Shown: positions 18,527 to 27,836, numbered from the stretch's first letter. The stretch: 64,000 nucleotides of DNA from Candidatus Binatota bacterium (GCA_012960245.1 DUBO01000060.1:1-64000), one strand, 5' to 3'. A program made the numbers and translations. The notes: generated from the sequence alone by a model not told the origin.

Positions 18527-21193
18527 ATGAGTCGCGAAAACAAGAAATCACTTTACCTGCTCGGCGAAATACTCATACGCTCTCGCGTTCCTGTGACCAT
18601 CGCAGTCGTGTTGGTGACCGCTTTCTTCGGATGGCGTGCTACCAACCTTTCGATGATCACGAGTTTCGGTGACCTGCTTCCGCAGTCACACGAGTTCATC
18701 AAGGTTCATAACCGCTACTCGAAGAACTTCGGTGGCGCCAACAACATCATGATGATGTTCGAGAAAGAAGACTCGGACATTTTTAATGTTGAGAACCTCG
18801 GCCAGATTTACTTGATGACCGAGGAAGTGGACAAGATCTACGGGGTCAACCACAACCAGATCGACTCCATCGGCCATCGCACCACCCGTCACCTGGCGGT
18901 GGCCGCCGGCGGTACGATGCGATCTGAGCCGGTCATGATCGGCATGCCGCGCACCCCGGAAGAGGCGGTGGACATCAAGCGGATCGTCCACAACTCCGAA
19001 AACATATACGGCATACTTGTCTCGTTGGACGACCGGGCCGCGATTGTAAGGGCTAACTTCATCGAGGGGAGGCTCGATTACCGTCGTATCTTCGACGAGA
19101 TGAACGAGCGCGTCATCCGTCCACACAAGGAGGGCTGGGTAGGCGCGCAGCTCGTAGACGTAGATCCTGACAGGGCCGCGGCTTACCACGTAGAGCCAGG
19201 TATCGGCGTCCTGGTGAAAAAGTTTTTTCCTGGGTCAGTGGCCGAAAGCTCGGGTCTCCAGCTGGGTGACGTAATTGTCTCGGTCAATGGCGACACGGCT
19301 CGCAATCGCTGGCAGATCGGTAACGCGGTTGCCGACGTTGAAGGTAAGGGCGTGCAGCTCGAGGTCCTGCGCGGAGAGGACGAAGTCTCAATCAACCTGG
19401 TAGGAGGGGGTTCTGACATCCAGGTATGGGTCGCAGGCGAACCACGGCTGTACGGCTGGGTCTACCACTACTCAAACGAAATATTCTGGATCTTCATCGC
19501 GGCGACGATTTTCGTATGGATCTTGCTCTACCTTTACTTTCACGATTGGAGGGGTGCGCTCCGGCCCACCATCACCGGTGTCCTGGCCGCGATCTGGGGG
19601 CTCGGTTTCATCGACATAATCGGCTTTGCCCTCGATCCATTAGCCTTGGTGATTCCGTTCTTTATTACCGCTCGAGCGGTGAGTCACAGCGTGCAGATGC
19701 ACGACCGCTATTACGAAGAATTCCGGACTCACAACTTCAACAAGCACGAGGCCATTGTTGCCTCGTTTGCCGAGCTGTTCGTGCCCACGCTGTCGGGCAT
19801 TATCACCGACGCACTGGGTGTGTTGGTCATCATCCTGGTGCCAATACTCATGCTGCAGAAACTGGCGATCACGGCATCCTTTTGGATCCTGGCGATTACC
19901 ATCTCCGAACTGCTGCTCAACCCGATCATCTACGACATGCTCGCGGCGCCCGAAGAAGCCGTGGTCGAGAAGCGCAGCAGGGGCTCTTTCAAGCGCATGA
20001 TTGAGAGCTTCGCCTCGGCCGTGCTGAGCAAGCGCGGAAAGGTGGTTACCCTGGTTTTCTGGGTGGCGTTGTCGCTGGTTTGCGCGACGCAGTGGACCAA
20101 GCTGGTCATCGGTGATCCGAGTTCGGCTTCGCCGTTGCTGCATCTCGACTCTCCCTACAACGCTTCTCACGGCAAGATCCAGGGCAAGTTCGGCGGCGTG
20201 GAGCCACTGATCGTAGTCGCTGAAGGCCACGATAAGAACGCCATGAAGGATCCGCAGGCGTTGCACACGATGGAGAAGTTCCAGCGCTTCCTCGAGCGTG
20301 ACTCGGGTGTGGGCTACAGCTTTTCGCTCGCGGACATCATCCGCGCAGTTAACAGTGTCTTCCATGAACTCGAGCCCAAGTGGGGTGTGATTCCCAACAG
20401 CTGGGTCGATATCGGTGGGTTGTTCTTCATCTTCTTCTCGGGTTCACCCCCGACGGAGACCGCCAAGTACGTGGAAACGGACTACTCGACCGCGCACGTG
20501 ACCTTCTTCTGCAGGGATCATAAGGGCGAGAACATCACGCGCATTATCCATCGCTGTAACGAGTTCATCGACGCCAACCCCATGAACAAGGCTGCTTTCA
20601 GGCTGGCGGGCGGTTTGATCGGTGTTCTTGCGGCAGCCAACCAGGAGTTGCTGACCAACGACGTGATGATGAACGCGCTGGGCTTCGGTACAATTTTTAT
20701 CGTACTGTTGTTCACTTACCGTTCGTTCGTGTCGGGCATCATCATGTTGCTGCCGCTTATCGCGTCCAACTTTGTGATTAACGCTTACATGGGCGCAATG
20801 GGTATGGGCATCAACATCAATACCCTGCCCGTCGTTACGGTGGGCGTCGGTTTCGGCATCGACTATGGCTTGTATATTGTCAGCCGTACGATCGAGTCGT
20901 ACTTCGAATTGGAAGACAAGTTTTCGGAGGCAGAAAACGACCAGCGAGTATGGGAAGCCGTGTATTTGGCGGTGACCACGGCCGGCAAGAACGTTACCTT
21001 CGTGTCGGCGACCATGGTCTTGTCGACCCTGTTCTGGACGGTTTCTAAGATCCGCTTCGACGCAGAGATGGGGCTTCTCCTTGCGATATGGATGACCATC
21101 AGCTGGGCGGCGTCGCTGACCCTGCTGCCGGTTGTCATGGCGGTGATGAAGCCCAAGTTCATCCAGCGGCGCCCGGTTATCGACGCGGGCTAA
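18527..21193 (+). CDS. RND/MMPL-family exporter with inserted PDZ domain
   Basis: This is an 888-residue inner-membrane RND-superfamily transporter of the MMPL/HpnN type. TM1 is at ~22-38. A periplasmic loop follows, then a TM2-6 bundle from about 318, a second loop, and the final TM bundle. The conserved GIDYGLYIVSR segment of TM helices is present (VGVGFGIDYGLYIVSRTIES). In the first periplasmic loop, residues ~218-295 (GIGVLVKKFFPGSVAESSGL, LQLGDVIVSVNG, GVQLEVLRGEDEVSINLV) form a PDZ-like domain inserted immediately before the usual GEPRLYGWVYHY. Members move lipids, hopanoids or other hydrophobic molecules. A PDZ insertion suggests recognition of a protein tail or partner, possibly the YCF48 lipoprotein. 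A strong terminator follows. Confidence 0.85.
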   Translation: MSRENKKSLYLLGEILIRSRVPVTIAVVLVTAFFGWRATNLSMITSFGDLLPQSHEFIKVHNRYSKNFGGANNIMMMFEKEDSDIFNVENLGQIYLMTEEVDKIYGVNHNQIDSIGHRTTRHLAVAAGGTMRSEPVMIGMPRTPEEAVDIKRIVHNSENIYGILVSLDDRAAIVRANFIEGRLDYRRIFDEMNERVIRPHKEGWVGAQLVDVDPDRAAAYHVEPGIGVLVKKFFPGSVAESSGLQLGDVIVSVNGDTARNRWQIGNAVADVEGKGVQLEVLRGEDEVSINLVGGGSDIQVWVAGEPRLYGWVYHYSNEIFWIFIAATIFVWILLYLYFHDWRGALRPTITGVLAAIWGLGFIDIIGFALDPLALVIPFFITARAVSHSVQMHDRYYEEFRTHNFNKHEAIVASFAELFVPTLSGIITDALGVLVIILVPILMLQKLAITASFWILAITISELLLNPIIYDMLAAPEEAVVEKRSRGSFKRMIESFASAVLSKRGKVVTLVFWVALSLVCATQWTKLVIGDPSSASPLLHLDSPYNASHGKIQGKFGGVEPLIVVAEGHDKNAMKDPQALHTMEKFQRFLERDSGVGYSFSLADIIRAVNSVFHELEPKWGVIPNSWVDIGGLFFIFFSGSPPTETAKYVETDYSTAHVTFFCRDHKGENITRIIHRCNEFIDANPMNKAAFRLAGGLIGVLAAANQELLTNDVMMNALGFGTIFIVLLFTYRSFVSGIIMLLPLIASNFVINAYMGAMGMGININTLPVVTVGVGFGIDYGLYIVSRTIESYFELEDKFSEAENDQRVWEAVYLAVTTAGKNVTFVSATMVLSTLFWTVSKIRFDAEMGLLLAIWMTISWAASLTLLPVVMAVMKPKFIQRRPVIDAG

Positions 21194-21204
21194 CCCCCGC
21201 GGGC

Positions 21205-21235
21205 GCGGCGGGTTCACCCGCCGCTGGTCTTTTCA
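21205..21235 (+). terminator. Rho-independent terminator after the RND operon
   Basis: GCGGCGGG (21205-21212) pairs with CCCGCCGC (21217-21224) around TTCA. TGGTCTTTT follows the 8-bp GC stem. It lies 12 bases after the RND stop. Confidence 0.75.
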
Positions 21236-21260
21236 TTGGCTCGGGCCCCATAATACTTCT

Positions 21261-21280
21261 CTCCCCGGTAGCCGGGGGAG
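21261..21280 (+). promoter_or_regulatory. Hairpin in the leader of the ABC operon
   Basis: CTCCCCGG (21261-21268) and CCGGGGGAG (21272-21280) pair with one bulged G around TAG. They lie just downstream of a TAATAC -10-like element at 21251-21256 and 15 bases before the GTG start at 21296, so they may influence initiation. Confidence 0.35.
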
Positions 21281-21295
21281 GCTACAACAGCTCGA

Positions 21296-22237
21296 GTGAT
21301 AAACGCCGACCACCTCAGTAAGAATTACGGGCCCGTTCGTGCCGTTGACGGTATTTCCTTCGATATTGAGGCGGGCGATATAGTTGGACTGCTCGGACCC
21401 AATGGTTCGGGCAAGACGACCATCATGCGCATGCTCACGGGCTTCTTTGCCCCTACCTCTGGCACTTGCAGTGTGGCGGGCGTTGACCTGGTGGATGACT
21501 CTCTTGGAGCGCGGCGTCACATCGGATACCTGCCTGAGAACATCGCGCTCTATCCCGATATGAACGTGCGCGGCTACCTCAACTTCGCGGCACGCACCCG
21601 CGACTACGGTGGCAACGTCAAGCAGCGCGTAGACGATGTCATGGAGGAGTGTGGCCTGGCCCACATGGCCCGACGCACCATTGGTAAGATGTCCAAGGGC
21701 TATCGCCAACGGGTGGGCATCGCCCAGGCCATCGTGCACGAACCCCAGGTGCTCATTCTCGATGAACCCACAGTGGGGCTCGATCCCCGCCAGATCGTCG
21801 AGATTCGATCCTTGATCAGGCAACTCGCTGGGCGATCGACGGTGCTGTTGTCCACCCACATCCTGCCCGAGGTCAGTGTAACCTGTCGGCGGGTTCTCAT
21901 ACTCGACGAGGGCCGCCTGGTAGCCGAGGACACGGCAGAGGGGCTCACAAAAAAGACGGTTGGCAAGCGGGAGGCAGTTCTCCGGCTGAGAGCCGATGCC
22001 GCGGAAGCTGCTCGGGTGCTGGGGGCCGTCGATGGTGTGGAGTCGGTTGAGCTCACAGCCACGGCGTCCGATGGTACGGTTTCCTTCCTGGTGGCAGCTG
22101 CGCAAGCTACCGATCTCGTGCCCGCGCTGGTACGCGAAGTCAGCGAGCGGGGCTGGCCCCTGTATGAAGCCACACCACGCGTGATGAGCCTCGAGGAACT
22201 GTTCGTCAAGATACTCGAAGACGGGGCGGGGAGTTGA
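21296..22237 (+). CDS. ABC transporter ATP-binding protein (GldA-like)
   Basis: This 313-residue ATPase has Walker A GPNGSGKTT, signature MSKGYRQR, Walker B ILILDEPTVGLDP and the switch STHILPE (His). Its N-terminus, INADHLSKNYGPVRAVDGIS, is typical of CcmA/GldA/NatA-type export ATPases. The following three genes (permease, GldG-like protein, DUF4340) complete the conserved cluster related to the GldAFG gliding-motility ABC system. The same arrangement occurs widely in non-gliding bacteria, where its substrate is unknown. GTG 21296 is the start by homology. The stop overlaps the TTG of the permease. Confidence 0.88.
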   Translation: MINADHLSKNYGPVRAVDGISFDIEAGDIVGLLGPNGSGKTTIMRMLTGFFAPTSGTCSVAGVDLVDDSLGARRHIGYLPENIALYPDMNVRGYLNFAARTRDYGGNVKQRVDDVMEECGLAHMARRTIGKMSKGYRQRVGIAQAIVHEPQVLILDEPTVGLDPRQIVEIRSLIRQLAGRSTVLLSTHILPEVSVTCRRVLILDEGRLVAEDTAEGLTKKTVGKREAVLRLRADAAEAARVLGAVDGVESVELTATASDGTVSFLVAAAQATDLVPALVREVSERGWPLYEATPRVMSLEELFVKILEDGAGS

Positions 22238-22980
22238 GCAGGTTCACGGCACTGCTTCGCCGCGAGCTGCGCGGCTTCTTCGGCTCTCCGCTGGTGTACT
22301 TCGTAGCGGCAGTGTTTCTCGCGCTGTCTGGCTACTACTTCTACACCGACCTCAATGCCTTTATCACCTTCGGCTTCGGGGACAGCATCGTAGAGCACCT
22401 CTGGCAGCGCCTGTTCAACGACATAGTAAGGGTGGTGTTGACGGTCATCCCCTTGGTTACCATGCGGGTTTATGCCGAGGAGAAACACCTGGGCACTATC
22501 GAGCTGCTTTACACTTCGCCGCTGAGAGACGGAGAGATACTGGCCGCCAAGTACCTGGCATGCATGTGCGTGTTCCTGGTTTTACTGGGCTCAACGGTTC
22601 TGTACCCGGCTATGATCTACTACATACAGCCGTTCGACCTGTCGCAGCTCAAGGCGATCTATCTCGGCTTGTTCATGCTGGTTTCCATGATGGTGTTGAT
22701 CGGTATTTTCGTTTCTTCGTTGACCCGGACCCAGCTCATTGCCGCCATGTTTACTTATGGCGCGGTATTGCTGTTGTGGAATCTCAGCTGGAACGAAGCC
22801 GCGTTGCCTACTGACCTGCTCGGTCTGATTTCACAGCTTTGCGCTTACGACCACTTTGAGCCTTTTGCCCGGGGCGTCGTAGAGCTTAAACACGTGGCGT
22901 ACTTTGCCGCACTGTCGTTGCTGATGGTCTTCGGTACTCTGCGTTCGATGGAGTCGCGACAGTGGAGGGGGCGCCGCTGA
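22234..22980 (+). CDS. ABC-2 type permease (GldF-like)
   Basis: This 248-residue membrane protein has six hydrophobic segments. It contains the typical GldF features YFVAAVFLALSGYYFYTDLN, the amphipathic segment with LTVIPLVTMRVYAEEKHLGT, and IELLYTSPLRDGEILAAKYL. The start is a TTG overlapping the ATPase stop (TTGA). It forms the membrane channel of the ABC complex with the upstream ATPase. No substrate can be deduced. Confidence 0.83.
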   Translation: MSRFTALLRRELRGFFGSPLVYFVAAVFLALSGYYFYTDLNAFITFGFGDSIVEHLWQRLFNDIVRVVLTVIPLVTMRVYAEEKHLGTIELLYTSPLRDGEILAAKYLACMCVFLVLLGSTVLYPAMIYYIQPFDLSQLKAIYLGLFMLVSMMVLIGIFVSSLTRTQLIAAMFTYGAVLLLWNLSWNEAALPTDLLGLISQLCAYDHFEPFARGVVELKHVAYFAALSLLMVFGTLRSMESRQWRGRR

Positions 22981-24341
22981 TGGGAGATCGGCTTCTTCGT
23001 TTAATCCAGCTGTTGCTGGCCACCGGCGGCGTGGTCGCATTGTTGGCGATGCTGGTAGTATTGAGCTACGTGCACCCGGCGCGGCTCGACCTCAGTCCGG
23101 GCGATCGTTACACCCTGTCGGACCACGGGCTGGCCGTTCTGCATGACATCGATCAGCCGCTGCACGTTACCGGCTTCATACGTACCGAAGATCCAAGGAA
23201 CCCGTTGCTCAAGGACTTGCTGTGGCAAGCGTCGCACGAGAGCGCCTTCATCAGCTACGATCTGGTGGACGTAAACCGTAACCCGTCGCTCGCCCAGGAA
23301 AAGTCGGTATCTTCTTACGGTGCCGTGCTCGTGGAAAGCGCCGATCGTAGCCGCACCTTCAGCAACCCGACAGAAGACCAACTGGTATCGGCCATAGTGC
23401 AGGTCACGCGCCCGGCCAGGCGCGTGACCGTTATCAAGGGGCACGGTGAGTGCGACATCAGGGACACGGACCGGGACCACGGCTGCTCGCGCTTGAGAGC
23501 CGCCGTGTCGCTGGAGTTCTATGACGTCGAAGAACAGAGCCTGGCCGACGGAGGCGAAGTCCACCCCGACACGGCGGTGCTCATTATTGCTGGTCCGACG
23601 AGGGATTATATACAGCACGAGCTCAAAGCAGTGGCGCGTTTTCTTGACGCTGGTGGTCGGGCTCTCGTCCTGCTTGACCCGTTCAAGGCTCCTTCGTTGG
23701 TTGCCCTCCTGCGAAACTACGGCGTGGCCTACGGCGACGACGTGGTGGTTGATCAGCGCAACAGGCTGGCCGGGGGAGAAGCCTTGTCGGCCGTGGTTGA
23801 TGACCTGAGCGATCAACACCTGGTAACTGCCACCCTTGACGCGCCGGTGTTGCTTTCGCGTACGCGCAGCGTCAACGGCCGTCGCGATGATGACCGTGGG
23901 CGTTACGTTGCAGTGCTGCTGAAATCGAGCCAGGCGAGTTGGGCGAGCTACGATCCCGCGGTCCTGGGTGCCACCTCGCCTTCCTTCGTGGCCGGGAGTG
24001 ATCTGAATGGACCAATGTCGGTCTCGGTTGAAGTCAGCCAGCGCGCGGCAAGCGGCGACGGCACTACTCGTATCATTGCGGTTGGTGACTCGGATTTTGT
24101 TCAGAATCGATTCCTCGATTATCTCGCCAACAAGGACCTGTTGGTCAATTCGATAAACTGGCTGGCGAGACAGCGTGATCTCATTTCGTCGCGTCCCAAG
24201 CAGAAAACCATGGCCAAGGAGCAGTTTTTCATCAGCCAGGCCGAACTCTCCCGTATTTTTATCTGGGCCGCAGTCGGTCAACCACTGATTTTCTTTATCG
24301 CCGGCATAGGCCTGATCGTGTGGAGGCGCCTGGGGCCATGA
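22980..24341 (+). CDS. GldG-like auxiliary protein of the ABC transporter
   Basis: This 453-residue protein has a TM helix near each end (LIQLLLATGGVVALLAMLVV at the N-terminus and IFWAAVGQPLIFFIAGIGLIVWRRL-like at the C-terminus) and a large extracytoplasmic region. The pattern DLSPGDRYTLSDHGLAVLHD, VTVIKGHGECDI, and LDAGGRALVLLDPF matches the GldG/DUF4350-type family (ABC-type uncharacterised transport system domain). ATG 22980 shares a base with the permease stop; a GTG six codons upstream is a weaker choice. It probably links the transporter to a surface or envelope partner. Confidence 0.75.
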   Translation: MGDRLLRLIQLLLATGGVVALLAMLVVLSYVHPARLDLSPGDRYTLSDHGLAVLHDIDQPLHVTGFIRTEDPRNPLLKDLLWQASHESAFISYDLVDVNRNPSLAQEKSVSSYGAVLVESADRSRTFSNPTEDQLVSAIVQVTRPARRVTVIKGHGECDIRDTDRDHGCSRLRAAVSLEFYDVEEQSLADGGEVHPDTAVLIIAGPTRDYIQHELKAVARFLDAGGRALVLLDPFKAPSLVALLRNYGVAYGDDVVVDQRNRLAGGEALSAVVDDLSDQHLVTATLDAPVLLSRTRSVNGRRDDDRGRYVAVLLKSSQASWASYDPAVLGATSPSFVAGSDLNGPMSVSVEVSQRAASGDGTTRIIAVGDSDFVQNRFLDYLANKDLLVNSINWLARQRDLISSRPKQKTMAKEQFFISQAELSRIFIWAAVGQPLIFFIAGIGLIVWRRLGP

Positions 24342-24904
24342 AGTGGGGACGTATAGCCCTGTACTGGGCTCTTGCGGTTGGCATCGCCGTCTACCTGCAG
24401 TGGGGAGGCTCGACTTCACCGTTCGAACTGGAACCGCCGGCCACGGAGACCTCGGCACCTCTGCTCGAAGGTCCGGCGAACCGCATTGACCGTGTGGAAA
24501 TTACAGCCGGCCGACAGCACCTGGTCTGCGAGAGGATCGAAAGCCGTTGGAAATTGATCGAGCCGAGGGGTCTCGCGGTATCCAACGACCTGATCGAGGC
24601 GACGCTCGAAACACTGACCTCGACACCTCCCATAGAATCTATTCCAGCCGACGACGTTGAACTCTCGGATTTCGGCCTTGATCCGCCGGCGCTGGCTTTC
24701 AGAGCCTGGGCGGGCGAACGTGATCTTGGCGAGCTGCTTTTCGGCGATCGCAATCCCACCCGGACGGCCGCCTATGCCGGACGCAAAGGGGACGCTAAGG
24801 TCTATGTTATCGGTCTCAGCTCGCGTTACTACACCGAGTTGTTGCTCGACGAAGTAGCGCTGCAGCTTGGTCCGACAGGGCAAAACAAGGGCTCGGGCCC
24901 TTAG
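24338..24904 (+). CDS. DUF4340-family protein (short)
   Basis: This 188-residue protein begins with a TM segment (IALYWALAVGIAVYLQWG) and continues with RIDRVEITAGRQHLVCERIE and LSDFGLDPPALAFRAWAG, the usual DUF4340 pattern. Typical DUF4340 proteins are larger, so this looks like a short version with one repeat unit. The ATGA overlap with the GldG-like gene and the frequent DUF4340-GldG association support its membership in this ABC complex. The function is unknown. Confidence 0.65.
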   Translation: MKWGRIALYWALAVGIAVYLQWGGSTSPFELEPPATETSAPLLEGPANRIDRVEITAGRQHLVCERIESRWKLIEPRGLAVSNDLIEATLETLTSTPPIESIPADDVELSDFGLDPPALAFRAWAGERDLGELLFGDRNPTRTAAYAGRKGDAKVYVIGLSSRYYTELLLDEVALQLGPTGQNKGSGP

Positions 24905-24913
24905 GCGCAGAAC

Positions 24914-26035
24914 TTGGATTTCGCTTTCAGCGAAGAGCAGCAGCTGCTGCGCTCTACGACCGAGTCATTTCTCGCCGCCGAAGCCCCCATCACCTACGCG
25001 CGTGATTTTTCCGAACAGGATGTTCCTCGATTGGACGAGGCGCTGTGGCAGAGCATGGTGGCCCTGGGTTGGACTGGTTTGACGGTGCCCGAAGAAAACG
25101 GTGGCGCCGGCCTGGGAGTGCTCGAGGCTGTAGTCCTTGCCGAAGAGATGGGTAGGGTGCTGCTGCCCGCCCCCTGGTTGTCCACCGTGGCGCTGGCTGT
25201 CCCCGTGCTGACGGCACTCGGTGGCGAGCGGGCCGATGAATTGCTGGCCGCTATCGCAGGAGGTGACGCTCGGGTGAGCCTGGCCATGCTCGAAAAATCG
25301 GGGAGCTGGAATCCCGCCGATCTTGAGATGGCGGCCGCTGCCAGCGAAGAGGGCTTCGTGCTGGAGGGGACTAAATACTTCGTGCCGGACGCCTGCTTTG
25401 CCACTCACCTGTTGGTCGTGGCCGCTGTTGACGATGGGCTCGGCGTGTTTGTAGTAGAAACCGGCCAGGCTGGCGTGGCGATGGAAACCATGGCCACGGT
25501 TGATGCTACTCGGCGCATGTCGCTTGTTGAGCTCAAGGACGTGCACCTGCCTGCCAGCTCGTTGCTGGGTAACAAGGCGCTGTCGGCTGCCGAGCTGGAC
25601 AGCCCGATATCTTCGGCGGTCTGCGTACTCGCGGCCGAGATGTGCGGAGTGGCTTCGACGGCGCTCGATTTGACCCTCGATTACCTCGGTGTGCGAGAAC
25701 AGTTTGGCAAGCGGCTGGGTAGTTTTCAGGCCCTTCAACATCGTTGTGCCGACATGAAGGTGTCGCTGGAGAACGCGCGTTCCTTGGTTTACTACGCCGC
25801 GTGGGCGGTCGATGAGGGGAGGGACGACTCGGCCCTCGCCGTCGCCATGGCCAAAGCCTGGTGCAGCGATGGCTGTTCGGAAATAGTGGCGGCAGCCATA
25901 CAACTTCATGGCGGCATAGGGTTCACCTGGGAGCACGATCTTCAGTTGCTGTTCAGGCGCGTGAAGGGTTCCGAGGCCAGCTGGGGCGACGCGACCGTTC
26001 AAAGAGAGAAGGTGGCTTCCCTGCTGCAGCTCTGA
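24914..26035 (+). CDS. Acyl-CoA dehydrogenase family protein
   Basis: This 373-residue flavoprotein starts with DFAFSEEQQLLRSTTESFLA and contains GVREQFGKRLGSFQALQHRC and AIQLHGGIGFTWEHDLQLLF, the ACAD FAD-binding and C-terminal motifs. The usual catalytic Glu cannot be placed with certainty. The sequence style is close to the FadE/ChsE-type enzymes acting on CoA thioesters of side chains or terpenoid acids, but the substrate is not fixed by sequence. The TTG at 24914 is the start by homology; no strong ribosome binding site precedes it. It is nine bases downstream of the DUF4340 gene, so it may be co-transcribed, and convergent with the MCE operon. Confidence 0.82.
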   Translation: MDFAFSEEQQLLRSTTESFLAAEAPITYARDFSEQDVPRLDEALWQSMVALGWTGLTVPEENGGAGLGVLEAVVLAEEMGRVLLPAPWLSTVALAVPVLTALGGERADELLAAIAGGDARVSLAMLEKSGSWNPADLEMAAAASEEGFVLEGTKYFVPDACFATHLLVVAAVDDGLGVFVVETGQAGVAMETMATVDATRRMSLVELKDVHLPASSLLGNKALSAAELDSPISSAVCVLAAEMCGVASTALDLTLDYLGVREQFGKRLGSFQALQHRCADMKVSLENARSLVYYAAWAVDEGRDDSALAVAMAKAWCSDGCSEIVAAAIQLHGGIGFTWEHDLQLLFRRVKGSEASWGDATVQREKVASLLQL

Positions 26036-26043
26036 GGCGAGCT

Positions 26044-26057
26044 GCGCGCAAGCGCGC
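26044..26057. terminator. GC-rich hairpin between convergent genes
   Basis: GCGCGC (26044-26049) and GCGCGC (26052-26057) form a tight hairpin in the 22-base gap between the acyl-CoA dehydrogenase and the MCE gene. No T-run follows on either strand. Confidence 0.35.
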
Positions 26058-27023
26058 TTAGAAAAGTGTCCCTATCGCCGTGCCTATTACTGATATCGGG
26101 GCCTGGTCTTCGATGGTCTCGGCCGTGCGCCCAAGCGCCCTGATGGCGTCTTCGGTCTCGTAGTACAACGAGTCGTCAGTCAGCAGCTTGCCTATGGTTC
26201 CGTCACCCGAGCTGAGCATCGAAGCCATGCGATCGAGTTCGTCAGTGCTGCTCCTCAGCCGCGCCATGGTTTCACGGGCTTCGTCGTAGAAAGCCGAGTC
26301 GTCGGTCAGGAGTTCACCCAGCGAGCCTTCGCCGTCTACGAGGCGACCGGTCAGGATCGATATGTTGCTGGCGGCAACTCTGAGGCTTGCCAGCGCACCG
26401 GTCATCTCGGTGTAAAGCGAATCGTCGGCCGAGAGGCGGCCCAGGGTTCCTTCGCCTGCAGCGATGCGCGAGGTTATGATTTCCAGGCTGGCCGCCGTGG
26501 CTGTGATGGCCGCGGCGTTTTCGTCGACGATCTTGTTGAGGGTTCCCAGCAGGTCTGCTTGGTTGCTGTTAAACGATTCCACCAGCTCGCCGATGCTCTT
26601 GCCCACTTGTTCAAGCTCGCCAAGGGCACCGGTGATGCCGCCGCGTTCGATTCCCTCTATGCTGTCGCCGTCGCCGAGGCGCCCTGCAGCCGGGTCACCG
26701 GCAGAAATTGCGACGAATCGGTTTCCGCTTAAGGCCTGGTAGTCAAGCACCGCTTCGCCTCCGCCGTATACAGCCACGTCGGCGTCGAGTTCCAGGCCTA
26801 CGCGCACGCCGCCTTCTACGAGTCGCACCGAGTCAACGCTGCCGGCTTCCACGCCCGCCACACGTACCGGTGCCCCCGCGGTCAGTCCGTGTACGTCCGA
26901 AAACTCGGCGTAGAGATGCCACGAGTCCGTGAACATCCTCGACTGAGCGGTGAGCGCGATGGCCACGAAAAACACCAGTAGTCCGCCGATGAAAAATAAT
27001 CCAGCTCTCTGTTCCTTGTTCAT
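26058..27023 (-). CDS. mlaD: MCE-domain lipid transport protein (MlaD-like)
   Basis: This 321-residue protein has an N-terminal TM helix (GLFFIGGLLVFFVAIALTAQ) and an MCE domain (SDVHGLTAGAPVRVAGVEAG, then the YQALSGNRFVAI region). A long predicted helical C-terminus carries three ~50-residue units with the signature GEGTLGRLSADDSLY, GEGSLGELLTDDSAFY and GDGTIGKLLTDDSLYY. MCE proteins form hexameric rings in the periplasm that carry phospholipids or other lipids between membranes. The repeats are characteristic of deltaproteobacterial-type MCE proteins. It is the last gene of the operon, following MlaF by six bases. Confidence 0.88.
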   Translation of the reverse strand: MNKEQRAGLFFIGGLLVFFVAIALTAQSRMFTDSWHLYAEFSDVHGLTAGAPVRVAGVEAGSVDSVRLVEGGVRVGLELDADVAVYGGGEAVLDYQALSGNRFVAISAGDPAAGRLGDGDSIEGIERGGITGALGELEQVGKSIGELVESFNSNQADLLGTLNKIVDENAAAITATAASLEIITSRIAAGEGTLGRLSADDSLYTEMTGALASLRVAASNISILTGRLVDGEGSLGELLTDDSAFYDEARETMARLRSSTDELDRMASMLSSGDGTIGKLLTDDSLYYETEDAIRALGRTAETIEDQAPISVIGTAIGTLF

Positions 27024-27029
27024 AACTTG

Positions 27030-27836
27030 TTATCCGTCCTTGCCTGTCTCGTCCTTGTTGTCAGCTTGATCCCGTGAAGCGAGTACGCGTGCCGCTTTGA
27101 GGAACGAACGCGTGCCAGGGTCGGCGCTCGCGCGAAATTCGCGGTAGCTTCCTTCTTCGGCGATTCGTCCGCCCTCGAGCATGGCGACCCGGTCGGCCAC
27201 TATGTCGGCTATCACCAGGTCATGGGTAACCACGACCTGGGTAATCGGCCGGTCCCTGCGTACTCGTGCTATCAACAGCCCTATCTGCTCGGTGAGCACC
27301 GGGTCGAGTTCAGCGGTGGGCTCATCGTAAAAGAGCAGGTCGGGGTTGACGGCCAGTGCCCGCGCCAGTGCGACGCGCTTTTTCATTCCGCCGCTCAGCT
27401 CACCGGGTAACTTGTTGTTGGAGCCGCCCATCTCAACTTCGTCGAGTACCTGCTCGCATATCGAGTGCATGTCCTTTTCGCTGTGGGTTCGGTGCTCGCG
27501 CATACGCAGGGTGACGTTTTCTTCCACCGTCAAGGATCCCAGCAGGGCGGAGTGTTGGAATACCATCGAAACTAGAAAAGGTTTGTCGTCCGGGGGGAGA
27601 GCCGCGTACTCGGGTACCAGCAAACCGCCGATACTTATTGCGCCTGACGTCGGGACTTCAAGCCCGGCCATCAACCTCACGAGCACGCTCTTCCCGGTTC
27701 CGCTGCCACCCAGCACGCACAGGGTCGCGCCGGCGGCAACTTCCATGTTGACCCCGTCCAGGACCCGGTTGTCGCCGTACTCGTGGATGACATTCTCGAC
27801 TTTTATGTCGACGCCCTTTCCCGATACGCGCTTCAC
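27030..27836 (-). CDS. mlaF: MCE-system ABC ATPase (MlaF-like)
   Basis: This 268-residue ATPase has Walker A GGSGTGKSVL, a Q-loop at SMVFQHSALLGSLTVEEN, signature LSGGMKKRVALARAL, Walker B LLFYDEPTAELDP and the VTHD switch. These match MlaF/Ttg2A of lipid-transport ABC systems. It drives the MlaE permease and MCE ring. The GTG start overlaps the mlaE stop by four bases. The last ~25 residues are charged and probably not structural. Confidence 0.9.
   Translation of the reverse strand: MKRVSGKGVDIKVENVIHEYGDNRVLDGVNMEVAAGATLCVLGGSGTGKSVLVRLMAGLEVPTSGAISIGGLLVPEYAALPPDDKPFLVSMVFQHSALLGSLTVEENVTLRMREHRTHSEKDMHSICEQVLDEVEMGGSNNKLPGELSGGMKKRVALARALAVNPDLLFYDEPTAELDPVLTEQIGLLIARVRRDRPITQVVVTHDLVIADIVADRVAMLEGGRIAEEGSYREFRASADPGTRSFLKAARVLASRDQADNKDETGKDG

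Noticed and set aside
17281..18543. 420-residue ORF on the minus strand
   Set aside because: It mirrors the YCF48 gene. The plus-strand product has a lipobox and recognisable propeller repeats; the antisense translation has none.
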